Shown piece after piece: positions 35,783 to 46,266 of a stretch of DNA of 64,000 nucleotides. Under the pieces are notes generated by a model. The model made no database searches. It worked only from the letters and a program-made list of their open reading frames with translations, and had not been told where the DNA came from. The DNA lies in NCBI RefSeq assembly GCF_004916975.1, contig NZ_STGQ01000001.1:3589674-3653673 (forward strand), written 5' to 3'. This DNA is from Paenibacillus dokdonensis (GTDB taxonomy: Bacteria > Bacillota > Bacilli > Paenibacillales > Paenibacillaceae). The position numbers were made by a program, and so were the translations under genes. Position 1 is the stretch's first letter; each line of letters begins with the position of its first letter.

Positions 35783-38077
35783 TTATTGGTCGTTTTTCGC
35801 GCCATCGGTTTTGCCGGACGAGGATTGGCCCGTTTCAGCAGAATGGCCGCTCCCCTTATCGCCTCCGGCTGTATCTGTCGATGCATCCTCACCAGTACCA
35901 GGATCATCCGAAGATCTCAAGGACAGTTGAACCACACGCTTGCCAGCCTGATTGGTTACCTTCTGGCTTGATACGTAACCTTCACCGCTGACATTCACGG
36001 ATACTTTCATCAGAGTCAGAACATCCAGCGCATCCCGCAGCGATTCACCCGTCAGATCCGGAACCTCCATTGTTTTGTCTGTTTCAGTCAGAAGGTATAT
36101 GTGCTGTCCGGGGCTCATCGGAGTCCCTTTGGCCGGAAATTGCTTCATGATCGAAGTACCCTTTCCTAATGTATCAAAAGCGATGCCGGATTTAAGCAGT
36201 TGTTTTTCAGCTTCTTTTACGTTTTTATTGACCAAATCCGGTGCAGGCGGACGATTTTGTGTTTTGATCGCATCATTTTTTTTAACATCGGTTTCCGGTT
36301 TGGTTGTAGTTGTCGTCTTTGGCACTCCCATATATTGAAGGGATTGGGACACAATCTTCTTGAAGACTGGCGCAGTTGCGGTACCGCCGCCAACCGTTGC
36401 ACTATCAGGCTGGTCCATAATGACGATAACAGCTATCTTCGGATCATTCACCGGCGCGTAGCCGATAAAAGAAACGACTGATTTGGAGTAGTCATACTGT
36501 CCGTTAATGTTTTTTACTGCCGTACCGGTTTTACCTGCTACGCGGTAGCCATCAATAAAAGCATGACGTCCTGTGCCAATATCCTGGTCAGCAACGACCT
36601 GCTCCAGATATTCACCGGTTTCTTTGGCTGCCTCGGGAGAAATAACCTGTTTGACCGTATCAGGTTTAGTAACCTCCGTTACACCTGTATTAGGATCAGT
36701 CCATTCCTTGATGATTTGAGGCTTCATAAGCTTGCCTCCGTTAGCAATCGCAGATACGGCTGCCAGCTGTTGGATTGGTGTCACGTTGACGCCGTGTCCA
36801 TAAGATGCTGTTGCAACCTCCACGGGACCCGGAAGATTTACGGCCCAGGATGTTTCACCAGGCAAATCAATTCCGGTTTTTTTCCCAAACCCGAAATTAG
36901 TAATATATTGGAGCAGGCGTTCTTTCCCCAATAACTCTGACCCCAGTTTAACAAAAGCCACGTTACTGGATCTCTTGACACCCTCAAGATAGGTAATCTT
37001 CCCCCATCCCGCTCTCTTAATATCATGTAGCACCGTTTTTGTTCCTTTGACCTGGATTTGACCCGATAGATATTTCGCATTAGGATCGAACAGCTTTTCT
37101 TGAACGGCTGCAGCCAAAGTTACGATTTTAAATGTAGAACCAGGTTCATAGACCGATTTGACCGCATGATTCATAAAATCATTGAAGTCCGTCGTCTCCC
37201 AATATTTATTCGGATCGAATGTAGGCAAATTAGCCATGCCCAGAATATCCATCGTTTTGGGATCCGCTGCGATGACGGTCATACTGATTGGCTTATATTT
37301 ATCATATGCTTCTTTCATGGCGTCTTCGATATAATACTGGATTTGATCATCGATCGTCAGCTTGTAATTCGTACCATTGACAGCCGGCTCATAGATATCA
37401 TTTGAATTGGGCAGCTTGTCTCCTGACGTATCTGATTCATATCTTAAATGCCCTTTGGTACCTTCCAATTTATCATTCAGATATATCTCAAGCCCGGCGA
37501 CCGCTTTGCCTTCACGATCTGTATACCCCAGCACATGAGAAGCCAGGGTTCCCTTCGGATAATATCGTTTCGATTCTTTCAACGTGGCCAGGCCTGTCTC
37601 TTGAATCTTCTTCTTATCCTTGAACTGCTCTTTTAATTGATCGTTAAGCTTGTCAATTTGCGCCTTTTTGGTTTCATCGATCTTCCAGCCTTCGTTGCGG
37701 ACTTCGACGTTCTTGAGGTATTCACCTTTAGCGTCCTTCTTGTTGACAAGTGCCTTGAGCTTATCGACATCTTTACCCAGAATTTTGTTAAGACCTTCGA
37801 CTACCATGTCCTCTGTACCGTTCGTATGAATGACACTCGGATTGACGACCACGGTGTATGCTGGAGCATTAATAGCAAGCGGATCTCCATTTCGGTCGGA
37901 TATCGTTCCCCGTTCTGCCGGAATATCCGATTCTTTGACCCACTTGGCTACACCTTTTTCATGCCAGGAATCTCCCTGGACAACTTGCAGGGCAAACATT
38001 CTGATAAGCAAAACAACAAAAAGGAGGGTGATGAATCCTCCTAGTAGCACTGTGCGAAGTTTTATTCTTTTTATCAT
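35783..38077 (-). CDS. pbpB: Division penicillin-binding protein 2B
   Basis: Septal class B transpeptidase (FtsI family), essential for division. From ATG 38077 it has 764 residues. A basic tail and membrane anchor (about 6-29) precede the transpeptidase domain with STFK (EPGSTFKIVTLAAAV), SSN (RSSNVAFVKLG) and KTG (GKTGTAVKNING). Two C-terminal PASTA domains (PDLVNKNVKEAEKQLL and PDLTGESLRDALDVL) and a Gly/Ser-rich acidic tail follow. The frame extends to 38221 upstream but overlaps ftsL, so the ATG with GAGGG is used. The neighbouring spoVD is its sporulation paralogue. Confidence 0.94.
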   Translation of the reverse strand: MIKRIKLRTVLLGGFITLLFVVLLIRMFALQVVQGDSWHEKGVAKWVKESDIPAERGTISDRNGDPLAINAPAYTVVVNPSVIHTNGTEDMVVEGLNKILGKDVDKLKALVNKKDAKGEYLKNVEVRNEGWKIDETKKAQIDKLNDQLKEQFKDKKKIQETGLATLKESKRYYPKGTLASHVLGYTDREGKAVAGLEIYLNDKLEGTKGHLRYESDTSGDKLPNSNDIYEPAVNGTNYKLTIDDQIQYYIEDAMKEAYDKYKPISMTVIAADPKTMDILGMANLPTFDPNKYWETTDFNDFMNHAVKSVYEPGSTFKIVTLAAAVQEKLFDPNAKYLSGQIQVKGTKTVLHDIKRAGWGKITYLEGVKRSSNVAFVKLGSELLGKERLLQYITNFGFGKKTGIDLPGETSWAVNLPGPVEVATASYGHGVNVTPIQQLAAVSAIANGGKLMKPQIIKEWTDPNTGVTEVTKPDTVKQVISPEAAKETGEYLEQVVADQDIGTGRHAFIDGYRVAGKTGTAVKNINGQYDYSKSVVSFIGYAPVNDPKIAVIVIMDQPDSATVGGGTATAPVFKKIVSQSLQYMGVPKTTTTTKPETDVKKNDAIKTQNRPPAPDLVNKNVKEAEKQLLKSGIAFDTLGKGTSIMKQFPAKGTPMSPGQHIYLLTETDKTMEVPDLTGESLRDALDVLTLMKVSVNVSGEGYVSSQKVTNQAGKRVVQLSLRSSDDPGTGEDASTDTAGGDKGSGHSAETGQSSSGKTDGAKNDQ

Positions 38078-38096
38078 TTTCCAACCCTCACAAGCT

Positions 38097-38525
38097 CTAT
38101 TTTTTTGCAGTTTCCGACTCGGCGGTTGTTTCATCCGTTTTTGAAGATATTTTTGAGCGCTCAACATTGATAACCTGCTGACCCGTTGGTTCAATATAGC
38201 CCATCTGTATCGCCTTATCACGGATGCCTACTTCAAGCTGCTGCTTCTGAAGTGTCAGTTGACTGATTTCAGACTTTGAAGTTTTAATCATTCTTTCCGT
38301 CTTCTGGTATTCCTTGTTCAGTCCATAAATGTTAGCGTTCTGCCAGATGATCAGGCTCGCCACCATGACACATACCACAATAGTAAGCAAATACAACAGC
38401 TTCTCTTTGATTGGAAGATATGTACGGCGGGTAACCACCATCGTCTTCTCCCGGTAGCCGGGATATGTGCGCTTTGCAGGCTTTTGTTGTTCTTTTACTG
38501 CCAAGTTACCACGGGTGTAGGCCAT
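38097..38525 (-). CDS. ftsL: Cell division protein FtsL
   Basis: Short bitopic divisome protein with an extracellular leucine-zipper-like coiled coil, partner of DivIB and DivIC. The 142-residue product has a basic N-terminal cytosolic region, one membrane helix (LLYLLTIVVCVMVASLIIW, about residues 43-61), and a coiled coil (residues 64-110). ATG 38525 follows AAGGGG. It lies between rsmH and pbpB. FtsL sequences vary greatly, so the call relies on topology and place. Confidence 0.88.
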   Translation of the reverse strand: MAYTRGNLAVKEQQKPAKRTYPGYREKTMVVTRRTYLPIKEKLLYLLTIVVCVMVASLIIWQNANIYGLNKEYQKTERMIKTSKSEISQLTLQKQQLEVGIRDKAIQMGYIEPTGQQVINVERSKISSKTDETTAESETAKK

Positions 38526-38589
38526 GTTTTCTTCCCCTTCATCATAGTCTTACGCTTTGCAAGCATAGATTTGATATTTTAAGTATATG

Positions 38590-39540
38590 TTATAGTTTCT
38601 CCGCGACTCTCAGCTTCGCTGAACGTGCGCGTGAGTTTAGTTCCAATTCCTCTTCGCTTGCAATAATCGGTTTCCGGTTCACCAGCTTGAGCTCGCCTTT
38701 CCCATTGCAAACGCACATCGGGAAGTCAGGAGGACAAGTGCATCTTCCAACATAGCTGTTGAAAATATGTTTACAGATCCGGTCCTCGAGTGAATGGAAA
38801 GTAATGACCGATACTCTTCCTCCCGGTGCAAGGCAGCGAACCGCCTGATGAAGTGCCTCTTCAAAAGCGCCAAGTTCATCATTCACCGCTATGCGCAATG
38901 CCTGAAAGCTCCGCTTCGCGGGATGCCCCCCGGTTCTGCGTGCCGCCGCAGGTATACCTTCTTTAATAATATCGACCAGCTGACCTGTGGTTTGAATAGG
39001 TCCCTGCTCCCGGTGTTCGATAATGAACTTGGCAATGCGCCGGGAGAATTTCTCTTCCCCATATTGGAAAAGCACGCGCGCAATCTCCTTTTCCGGCCAT
39101 TCGTTAATAATATGCCATGCCGTTAATTCAGAGGATTGGTCCATGCGCATATCCAGCGGTGCATCATGGTTGTAGCTGAATCCGCGTTCCCCTTCATCAA
39201 ACTGTGGTGACGAAACGCCAAGATCAAACAATATCCCATCAACCTGCGGGATACCGTCTTTCATAGGAACAGCAAGTTCTTTTAATGTATCTTCCAGTTG
39301 ACGAAAATTCGTTTTGACCAAGGAAACCTTGTCCGCAAAAGGAGCAAGTCTTTCCTTTGCATTATTCAGCGCCCAATCATCCTGATCCAGCGCAATGAGT
39401 CTGCCATATTCTCCAAGCTTTGAAGCGATCAGGGAACTATGCCCCGCCCCGCCAAGCGTACAGTCGACATAAATGCCGTCTCGTTTGATGTGCAGCCCTT
39501 CTGTGGCTTCTTCTTTAAGCACCGTGATGTGATGAAACAA
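38590..39540 (-). CDS. rsmH: 16S rRNA (cytosine1402-N4)-methyltransferase
   Basis: SAM-dependent methyltransferase (formerly MraW). The 316-residue protein has the SAM site [19 protein letters not shown] near residue 25-43, [12 protein letters not shown] near 106, and the C-terminal motifs [17 protein letters not shown]. It lies 21 bases after mraZ. Confidence 0.97.
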   Translation of the reverse strand: MFHHITVLKEEATEGLHIKRDGIYVDCTLGGAGHSSLIASKLGEYGRLIALDQDDWALNNAKERLAPFADKVSLVKTNFRQLEDTLKELAVPMKDGIPQVDGILFDLGVSSPQFDEGERGFSYNHDAPLDMRMDQSSELTAWHIINEWPEKEIARVLFQYGEEKFSRRIAKFIIEHREQGPIQTTGQLVDIIKEGIPAAARRTGGHPAKRSFQALRIAVNDELGAFEEALHQAVRCLAPGGRVSVITFHSLEDRICKHIFNSYVGRCTCPPDFPMCVCNGKGELKLVNRKPIIASEEELELNSRARSAKLRVAEKL

Positions 39541-39561
39541 GCTGCAGCCCTCCTAGACTTA

Positions 39562-39999
39562 TTACAATTCAAAATTAAAATCAACCAGCTTTTCAGCGAT
39601 TTCGTTAAATGCACCTTCAGATTGCTGGAAGTATGCTTCCCAGGTGTCCTTGCTCCAAATCTCAACACGATTGGATACTCCCAGCACGACACATTCCTTG
39701 TCGAGCTTGGCATATTGGCGAAGATTACCCGGTAAATTTACCCTTCCCTGTTTGTCCCACTCGCATTCTGTCGCACCTGAGAAAAAGAACCGGGTGAATG
39801 CGCGGGCATCCGATTTCATTAGAGGAAGCGACTTCAGCTTCTGCTCAAGGATGCTCCATTCATTCATAGGGTAAACAAAGAGACACTGGTCCAAGCCGCG
39901 GGTGATCACAAAGGCTGAGCCCAAAAGCTCACGGAATTTGGCTGGAATGATCAAGCGGCCTTTATCGTCAATGCTGTGTTGATACTCTCCCATAAACAT
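39562..39999 (-). CDS. mraZ: Transcriptional regulator MraZ
   Basis: First gene of the dcw operon; binds DNA at repeats in its own promoter. The 145-residue protein has two SpoVT/AbrB-type MraZ repeats: [18 protein letters not shown] and later [18 protein letters not shown]. The MFMGEYQH N-terminus, seen in Bacillus MraZ, selects the ATG at 39999; a longer frame to 40053 crosses the operator. AAGGAG is about 12 bases upstream. Its candidate targets are the three tandem repeats at 40028-40055. Confidence 0.96.
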   Translation of the reverse strand: MFMGEYQHSIDDKGRLIIPAKFRELLGSAFVITRGLDQCLFVYPMNEWSILEQKLKSLPLMKSDARAFTRFFFSGATECEWDKQGRVNLPGNLRQYAKLDKECVVLGVSNRVEIWSKDTWEAYFQQSEGAFNEIAEKLVDFNFEL

Positions 40000-40027
40000 T
40001 CGGCCACTCAACTCCTTAACCCCAAAT

Positions 40028-40055
40028 CCCCACTTTGCACCACTTTCCACCACTT
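40028..40055 (-). promoter_or_regulatory. MraZ operator: three tandem repeats, 10-bp period
   Basis: On the minus strand three units, AAGTGGTG, AAAGTGGTG and AAAGTGGGG, recur exactly every 10 bases (cores at 40031-40035, 40041-40045, 40051-40055). They lie between the -10 at 40057 and the mraZ start. This fits the known MraZ box architecture of direct GTGG-like repeats on one helix face and suggests autorepression. Confidence 0.8.
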
Positions 40056-40056
40056 A

Positions 40057-40085
40057 AGGATACTAGATTCGCCACCCAAAATCAA
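40057..40085 (-). promoter_or_regulatory. Promoter of the mraZ (dcw) operon
   Basis: Minus-strand -35 TTGATT (40080-40085) and -10 TATCCT (40057-40062), spacer 17. The MraZ repeats lie just downstream, over the likely transcription start. Confidence 0.65.
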
Positions 40086-40150
40086 AATCCTTCCTGGCAT
40101 TTGTGTTTTTTTGGATATTGTAAACGGGTGTTTTCGTATATGACAGCACG

Positions 40151-40184
40151 AAACCCCTTGATCCATAAGGATTCAAGGGGTTTT
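40151..40184. terminator. Hairpin after ahcY
   Basis: AAACCCCTTG... with ...CAAGGGGTTT forms a long stem with one bulge and a TTAT loop. It separates bshC-ahcY from the mraZ operon. The T-run is short on both strands, so its strength is unclear. Confidence 0.6.
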
Positions 40185-40216
40185 CCGGAAAGTAAATACC
40201 GTCCAAAAATTACCTT

Positions 40217-41488
40217 CTATTCATGTCCTGTCCAGCTGTCCAGATATTCAATCTGCTCGCGGCTTAACGCATCGATTTGGATCCCCAGGCTTTCCAGCTT
40301 GTAGCTTGCAACCTGCTGATCAATTTCCAATGGCACATTCAAAACCTTGCTGCCAATTGTTTCATAGTTGTCATTCACGTACTTCAGGGACATAGCCTGC
40401 AAGGCAAACGTCATATCCATGATTTCCGCCGGATGACCATCACCCGCTCCTAGATTGACCAGACGTCCTTCTGCAAGAAGATAAACCTTACGGCCATCCT
40501 TGAGCTCATATTCCTCAATGTTGCGGCGGACTGTGCGGATCGAAGCTGCCCGGCTGGACAATTCGATTTTATTAACCTCGACATCAAAATGACCCGCATT
40601 GCACAAGATCGCTCCGTCCTTCATCACATCAAAATGCTCACCGGTAATCACGTCACGGTTGCCTGTTACGGTCACGAAGAAGTCACCCTGCTTTGCAGCC
40701 TCGATCATCGGCATAACTTCAAAGCCATCCATATGCGCTTCAACGGAACGAATCGGATCCACTTCCGTAACAATAACCTTAGCGCCCAGACCCTTGGCCC
40801 GCATTGCAACCCCTTTGCCGCACCAGCCATAGCCGACAACCACAGCGGTTTTTCCGGCAACAACCAGATTAGTGGTACGGTTCACCGCATCCCAAACCGA
40901 TTGGCCTGTTCCATAACGGTTATCAAACAAATACTTGCAATAGGCGTCATTCACAGCCACCATCGGCAGTTTGAGGAGGCCTTCCTTTTCCAGTGCCTTC
41001 AGACGGATAATGCCGGTCGTTGTTTCTTCCGCGCCGCCCCGGATGGTCTCCAGCAGGTCGGGACGCTCCGAATGCAGAATCGTCACGAGGTCGCCCCCGT
41101 CATCGATGATAAGGTCTGGCTTGGTTTCCAGAGCACGGATCAGGTACTCCTTGTATTCCACCGGATCCGGATTGTATTTAGCGAGAACCGTTACGCCATC
41201 CTCTACAAGTGCCGCACAAACATCATCCTGGGTCGAAAGCGGGTTGCTGCCTGTGATGGTTACTTCGGCACCACCAGCCTTCACAACCTTCGCCAGGTAA
41301 GCGGTTTTGGCTTCCAAATGCAGCGCAATGGTTACCTTCAGTCCTTTAAACGGCTGCTCCGCCTCAAACTGCTTACGGATTTCATTAAGAACGGGCATAT
41401 GTGCCTCTACCCAATCAATTTTCAAATGCCCTTCCGGGGCCAAAGCCATATCTTTGACGATGCTGTTCTTCAATGACAGTGTACTCAT
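40217..41488 (-). CDS. ahcY: Adenosylhomocysteinase
   Basis: NAD-dependent enzyme splitting S-adenosylhomocysteine into adenosine and homocysteine. The 423-residue protein has DGGDLV near residue 130, the NAD-binding VVGYGWCGKGVAMRAKGLG near 220, and NAGHFDVEV near 298. Start ATG 41488 follows GGAGG. It sits between bshC and the mraZ promoter, an unusual place, and replaces the MTA/SAH nucleosidase route as a way to remove SAH; RsmH produces that by-product next door. Confidence 0.95.
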   Translation of the reverse strand: MSTLSLKNSIVKDMALAPEGHLKIDWVEAHMPVLNEIRKQFEAEQPFKGLKVTIALHLEAKTAYLAKVVKAGGAEVTITGSNPLSTQDDVCAALVEDGVTVLAKYNPDPVEYKEYLIRALETKPDLIIDDGGDLVTILHSERPDLLETIRGGAEETTTGIIRLKALEKEGLLKLPMVAVNDAYCKYLFDNRYGTGQSVWDAVNRTTNLVVAGKTAVVVGYGWCGKGVAMRAKGLGAKVIVTEVDPIRSVEAHMDGFEVMPMIEAAKQGDFFVTVTGNRDVITGEHFDVMKDGAILCNAGHFDVEVNKIELSSRAASIRTVRRNIEEYELKDGRKVYLLAEGRLVNLGAGDGHPAEIMDMTFALQAMSLKYVNDNYETIGSKVLNVPLEIDQQVASYKLESLGIQIDALSREQIEYLDSWTGHE

Positions 41489-41515
41489 GAATAGCCTCCT
41501 CTTCTCATCTTCCTA

Positions 41516-43147
41516 TTACATTTCTATAATCTGATGTTCCGCCGTGTAGCGTGTACAGCTTCCAAGGATATCATTGATCCAGCTGAAGCCATAACGGTTT
41601 ATATAGTAGAAAATATTATAAACTCTCTCTTGAGGTTTACCCATTGGGAATAAAGACACATAAATTTGCTCCCATTGACGCAGTGCCGCTTCATGCTGCT
41701 TTTCCAGCGCCTGCTTCGTCTTGCGCTCCAGATAAGAGATTTGCTCCAAAATCTTGTCTTTGTTTTTCTCCCCAAGTGGGATCAGACCATGTTGAATCGT
41801 TCCCAGCTCACGGATCAATGGCTCATACAGCTTTTCAAACGCGTTTCGTGTTTCTTCAAATCTAGGATCAATATCAAAATCAGCCTGAGCGTTCAACCAG
41901 CTTTGCCGTGCATCGTCAAAGCGGTGCTGAACGTCCTGAAAGGATAATCCGAAATGCTCCATGTACTTCCGCAGCGTTCCATGAACCAGTGTAAAAGACA
42001 TTCTTGGTAACAAAATCGGCATTTTCAGTCCGAGGACCGGGAACGCATCCTTCGTAATGGCCCAGTACGAAATTTCCCCTTGTCCGAGCACGGTACAGAG
42101 AACCGGAAACAGAGACTCCTGCATCAAAGGACGGGTTAGCACATTATTGCTGAACCGGTCCGGATGATTTGTCAGCTCGCTCAGGAGTTCTTCCTTAGTG
42201 AAGTTTACGATACCCTTCCGGTCTGTAAAACTTCCGTTTTGCTTTTGCAGCAGCAATCTGTTTCCTTCATAGATATAAAAGAGATTGGCACCGTCTGCCG
42301 TCACATCCGCCTGCAGCGGATATCCATGTCCCGTAATACGGGCGGCAGAAGCTTGATAAGTCGGGCCAAGTTCATCATTCTGTTTAATCATACGTTCAAA
42401 AACAGGAATCTCGAGCTGGCGCAGAGCCGGATCTGCCGAATCCAGAAGGATTAATCCCAGTTCGCCAAAAAGACGTCCGAGCAGTTTGGCAAAAGCATCG
42501 CTCAGATTGCCCGACTCTTCCGCAGCTTGATGCAGCAGCTGAAGAATTTCCGGTTTGTTCACACTATCCGGCAGCAGGGCCGCCAATTGATCCAGTGACT
42601 GCTTCCACTTCTCAGGTGTCACCTTGATATGGCTTACGGAGCCTCTAGGACCCGGTGCTGCATCCATTTTAACTCGGGCTACCTTGAGTTCAGGCGTCAT
42701 CACATAGGTATGATTAACCTCGTCCCAGTCATGATCCTCACCGGCGATCCAGAACACGGGTACGACTGGCCGCTGCAGCTTCTCCTGCGCTTCCTTTGCA
42801 GCCATAATGATCGTTAAGGCTTTATAGACGACAAGCAGCGAACCGGTAAACAGTCCGCTCTGCTGTCCGCCAACGACGGCAAGCGTACCTGTCTGCTCAA
42901 GTAAATCAAGCGATTTATGTACCTCTTTATGGTCGTTATGCTTGTTATTATATTGTCTAAGACAAGCTACCAGCGCTGCTCTGTCTATACGGGTTCCTTC
43001 GGATTCGTCCAACCACTCTGCGCGGCGGTTCCAGGATTCCTCCATGCGGAAATCATCGCCGTACAAATCCTCCACCTGCGAAAAATGGTTTATATAATCA
43101 TCTGCAAGAGCGGAACCGCTCTTCAGCGAATCTGAAACAACATTCAT
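41516..43147 (-). CDS. bshC: Bacillithiol biosynthesis cysteine-adding enzyme
   Basis: Putative ligase adding cysteine to GlcN-malate in bacillithiol synthesis. The 543-residue protein has the family's VGGQQSGLFTGSLLVVYKALT (near residue 92), WIAGEDHDWDEVNH (near 132), then a long coiled-coil insertion (about 420-490) and a C-terminal YFYxNRYG-like segment. In Bacillus bshC also precedes the mraZ operon. Here ahcY follows it by 27 bases, so they probably share a transcript. Confidence 0.95.
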   Translation of the reverse strand: MNVVSDSLKSGSALADDYINHFSQVEDLYGDDFRMEESWNRRAEWLDESEGTRIDRAALVACLRQYNNKHNDHKEVHKSLDLLEQTGTLAVVGGQQSGLFTGSLLVVYKALTIIMAAKEAQEKLQRPVVPVFWIAGEDHDWDEVNHTYVMTPELKVARVKMDAAPGPRGSVSHIKVTPEKWKQSLDQLAALLPDSVNKPEILQLLHQAAEESGNLSDAFAKLLGRLFGELGLILLDSADPALRQLEIPVFERMIKQNDELGPTYQASAARITGHGYPLQADVTADGANLFYIYEGNRLLLQKQNGSFTDRKGIVNFTKEELLSELTNHPDRFSNNVLTRPLMQESLFPVLCTVLGQGEISYWAITKDAFPVLGLKMPILLPRMSFTLVHGTLRKYMEHFGLSFQDVQHRFDDARQSWLNAQADFDIDPRFEETRNAFEKLYEPLIRELGTIQHGLIPLGEKNKDKILEQISYLERKTKQALEKQHEAALRQWEQIYVSLFPMGKPQERVYNIFYYINRYGFSWINDILGSCTRYTAEHQIIEM

Positions 43148-43340
43148 GAAGTCTGCCTCCTATTCTGTACCTCTTCAAATCACTTGCAATCGTATAAAAA
43201 TCTTTCTTGATTGTAACCAAAGATAACTCTGCCGTCAAAGCAAAACAGGGGGAACGGCTTTACCAGCCCTCAAATGCTTCAAATTCAGTTACAGTTTTAT
43301 AATTATAACGCTTCATGTATCAGTATGCCATGCCAAAACG

Positions 43341-43367
43341 AAAAAAACCGCCGGATTAACCGGCGGT
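43341..43367 (-). terminator. Terminator of the opp operon
   Basis: ACCGCCGG and CCGGCGGT form an 8-bp GC stem with a 5-base loop, then a T-run on the minus strand, just after oppF. Confidence 0.9.
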
Positions 43368-43380
43368 CATCTTTTCAGGC

Positions 43381-44310
43381 TTATGCGTAAGGAGCGGCAA
43401 CCCAATGACCTTTCGAAACCTCGACCAGTCTTGTGTCTTCCTGCATAATTCCATTTCCGTCCTTCGCCGAATGAATCGGCCCTGACAGCTCGTCATTCAT
43501 GACGAGCCGCTTTTTGTTCTCCTCAATTTCCGGATCGGGAATCGGGATCGCTGAAAGCAATGTCTTCGTATAGGGATGGATCGGATTGGAATATAGTTCT
43601 TCACTATCCGCGAGCTCAACCATTTTACCAAGATACATCACCGCTACACGGTCACTGATATGCTTGACCATAGACAGGTCATGCGCAATAAACAGATAGG
43701 TCAGTCCGAGACGATCCTGCAGTTCTTTCAGCAGGTTAACTACCTGCGCCTGAATGGAAACATCAAGTGCGGAAATCGGTTCGTCACAAATGATAAATTT
43801 AGGATTGACTGCGAGCGCCCGGGCAATACCGATACGCTGGCGCTGTCCTCCCGAAAATTCATGCGGGTAACGTGTGGCGTGATCGGGATTCAATCCGACC
43901 ATATCCAGCAGCTCCTCAACCCGCTTTTTCCGTTCCTTGCGACTTCCCGCAAGCTTGTGAATGTCCAGCGCTTCACCGATAATATCTGAAACGGTAAACC
44001 GCGGATTCAGTGATGCATATGGATCCTGGAAGATCATCTGCATATCGCGGCGCATGCCTTTCATTTTACTCGGCGAGAGCTTGTAGATATCTGTACCGTT
44101 AAAGCGAACACTGCCTGCCGTAGGCTCGTACAGGCGGAGAATGGTACGTCCTGCGGTGGATTTGCCGCAGCCGGATTCACCAACCATCCCGAGAGTCTCT
44201 CCCTCGCGGATAAAGAAGTTGATATCATCAACGGCTTTGACAATTTTGCCTCCACCTACATTAAAGTACTTTTTCAGTCCTTCTACTTCAATCAAATGGT
44301 TTTCTTTCAT
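43381..44310 (-). CDS. oppF: Oligopeptide ABC transporter ATPase OppF
   Basis: One of two ATPases energising peptide import. The 309-residue protein has Walker [18 protein letters not shown], the signature [15 protein letters not shown], and Walker [14 protein letters not shown], then the family's C-terminal oligopeptide domain with [16 protein letters not shown]. Its ATG overlaps the oppD stop by 4 bases. Confidence 0.94.
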   Translation of the reverse strand: MKENHLIEVEGLKKYFNVGGGKIVKAVDDINFFIREGETLGMVGESGCGKSTAGRTILRLYEPTAGSVRFNGTDIYKLSPSKMKGMRRDMQMIFQDPYASLNPRFTVSDIIGEALDIHKLAGSRKERKKRVEELLDMVGLNPDHATRYPHEFSGGQRQRIGIARALAVNPKFIICDEPISALDVSIQAQVVNLLKELQDRLGLTYLFIAHDLSMVKHISDRVAVMYLGKMVELADSEELYSNPIHPYTKTLLSAIPIPDPEIEENKKRLVMNDELSGPIHSAKDGNGIMQEDTRLVEVSKGHWVAAPYA

Positions 44311-45302
44311 GACGAATGAACCTCCTTCGCCATCTCATGCAGGTTCCAACAGCGGGCCATATGGGTATCGCTGAATTCCGTAGAACCTGGATTGATGCGC
44401 TCACAAACTTTCATTGCTTCATCACAGCGGGCACAAAATGCGCAGCCGATCGGAGGTTTAATCAGATCGGGTGGTGTACCAATGATCGGAATGAGAGGCT
44501 CATCCTTCTTCTGGTCCAACCGCGGCATAGAACGAAGAAGACCTTTGGTATAAGGATGCTGGGGATTTTTGAAAATCTCCCATTTCGTCCCGGTTTCAAC
44601 CACTTCACCCGCATACATGACGATAACTCTGTCACACATGCCTGCAACAACACCGAGGTCATGCGTAATGAGGATGATCGAGGTGCCAAACTTCTTCTGC
44701 ATATCCTTCATGACATCCATGATCTGTGCCTGGATCGTTACGTCCAACGCTGTTGTCGGTTCATCCGCAATCAGCAATGCCGGATTACATGCCAGAGCGA
44801 TCGCTATCATCACCCGCTGGCGCATACCGCCGGAGAACTCATGCGGATATTGTCCAAAACGCTCCTCCGGATTTTTAATGCCGACGAGCTTCAGCATCTC
44901 GATGCCGCGCACCTTCGCTTCGGAGCTCGACAGCTTCTGATGCTTTATCAGCACTTCCGTAATTTGCTTGCCTACTTTAATCGTAGGGTTGAGGGAAGTC
45001 ATTGGATCCTGGAAGATCATGCCGATATCTTTACCGCGGATATGCTCCATCTGTTTATTTGATTTTTTCAGGATATCCTGACCCTGAAAAATAATTTCAC
45101 CGCTTTTGATTTGGGAAGGTGGTGATGGTATGAGGCGCATAATCGTTTGGGCGGTAACACTCTTGCCACTGCCAGACTCACCTACAATTGCCACCGTTTC
45201 CCCTTTGCCTATTTCAAAGTTCATGCCACGGACGGCTTGAACTTCTCCGCCCTTCACCTTAAAGGATACTTGCAGGTCTTTTACTTGTAAAATCGGTTCC
45301 AT
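44307..45302 (-). CDS. oppD: Oligopeptide ABC transporter ATPase OppD
   Basis: Second ATPase of the importer. 331 residues with Walker [18 protein letters not shown], signature [15 protein letters not shown], Walker [14 protein letters not shown], and a C-terminal cysteine-rich [15 protein letters not shown] stretch that may hold an iron-sulfur-like site as in OppD/OppF proteins. It lies 14 bases after oppC. Confidence 0.94.
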   Translation of the reverse strand: MEPILQVKDLQVSFKVKGGEVQAVRGMNFEIGKGETVAIVGESGSGKSVTAQTIMRLIPSPPSQIKSGEIIFQGQDILKKSNKQMEHIRGKDIGMIFQDPMTSLNPTIKVGKQITEVLIKHQKLSSSEAKVRGIEMLKLVGIKNPEERFGQYPHEFSGGMRQRVMIAIALACNPALLIADEPTTALDVTIQAQIMDVMKDMQKKFGTSIILITHDLGVVAGMCDRVIVMYAGEVVETGTKWEIFKNPQHPYTKGLLRSMPRLDQKKDEPLIPIIGTPPDLIKPPIGCAFCARCDEAMKVCERINPGSTEFSDTHMARCWNLHEMAKEVHSS

Positions 45303-45316
45303 GATCTCACCTCCTG

Positions 45317-46264
45317 TTATTTCAGTTTCGGATCGAGCGCATCGCGGAGGCCATCACCGAAAATATTAAATGCAAGCATAGTCAAGCTGATCAGAATCGC
45401 CGGGAAGAGCATCCGCCAAGGATAGTACATCCAGCCAGTCAACGCGTCGTTGATCATTGAGCCAAGTGAAGCTACCGGTGCTTGTACACCGAGACCCAGG
45501 AAGCTTAGGAAAGCTTCGGAAAAAATAGCGTTCGGTACGGACAACGTCAATGTAACGATGATAGGTCCCACGGCGTTTGGCAGCAGATGCCGGAATAACA
45601 ACCGGTTTGAGCCAGCGCCCATGGAACGGGAAGCCAATACATACTCCCTGTTTTTCAGCTGCATAATTTCGCCGCGTACAATCCAGGACATGTTAATCCA
45701 GCCGGTGATTGTCAGTGCCAATATGATGGTTCCAATACTTGGTTCAAAAACAACCAGCAACAGGATCGTTACCAGCATATAAGGAATGGAGTACAAGATC
45801 TCCGAAAATTTGTTCATGATAGCATCCACGCGGCCACCGAAGAAGCCCATGATACCGCCGTAGATAACACCGATCATAAGGTCAATAAGTGCCGCGGCCA
45901 TACCAACAATCAGTGAGATGCGGGCGCCCATCCAGGTACGTACGAACATATCACGACCGAGGTCATCCGTTCCGAACCAGTGTACTTTGGAAGGCGCCTG
46001 GTTCGTATTCAGCAGATCATTGGTAGCTGAATCGAATTTTGAAATGATCGGCCCGATGATTGCAGCCAAAATAATGAGCACAAGTACGATTAGACTGGTC
46101 ATGGCCATCTTGTTTTTACGAAGGCGCTGCCATGCATCTCTCCAGGCCGAAAGACTTTCCCGCTGAATAATCTCAGCCTGCTTTTCGTCTACGCCTATTT
46201 TACGGAAGTCCTCGGGCGATAGCTCAACATTGGTGTTTGATAAAGTTGTGTCATTAACTGCCAC
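45317..46264 (-). CDS. oppC: Oligopeptide ABC transporter permease OppC
   Basis: Integral membrane subunit. 315 residues with a long N-terminal cytosolic part, one helix, and five further helices containing the EAA loop region ASRSMGAGSNRLLFRHLLPNA. It begins 2 bases after the oppB stop. Confidence 0.93.
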   Translation of the reverse strand: MAVNDTTLSNTNVELSPEDFRKIGVDEKQAEIIQRESLSAWRDAWQRLRKNKMAMTSLIVLVLIILAAIIGPIISKFDSATNDLLNTNQAPSKVHWFGTDDLGRDMFVRTWMGARISLIVGMAAALIDLMIGVIYGGIMGFFGGRVDAIMNKFSEILYSIPYMLVTILLLVVFEPSIGTIILALTITGWINMSWIVRGEIMQLKNREYVLASRSMGAGSNRLLFRHLLPNAVGPIIVTLTLSVPNAIFSEAFLSFLGLGVQAPVASLGSMINDALTGWMYYPWRMLFPAILISLTMLAFNIFGDGLRDALDPKLK

Positions 46265-46266
46265 CG

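Noticed and set aside
41489..41515. SAM or SAH riboswitch before ahcY
   Set aside because: Only 27 bases separate bshC and ahcY, so there is no room for one.
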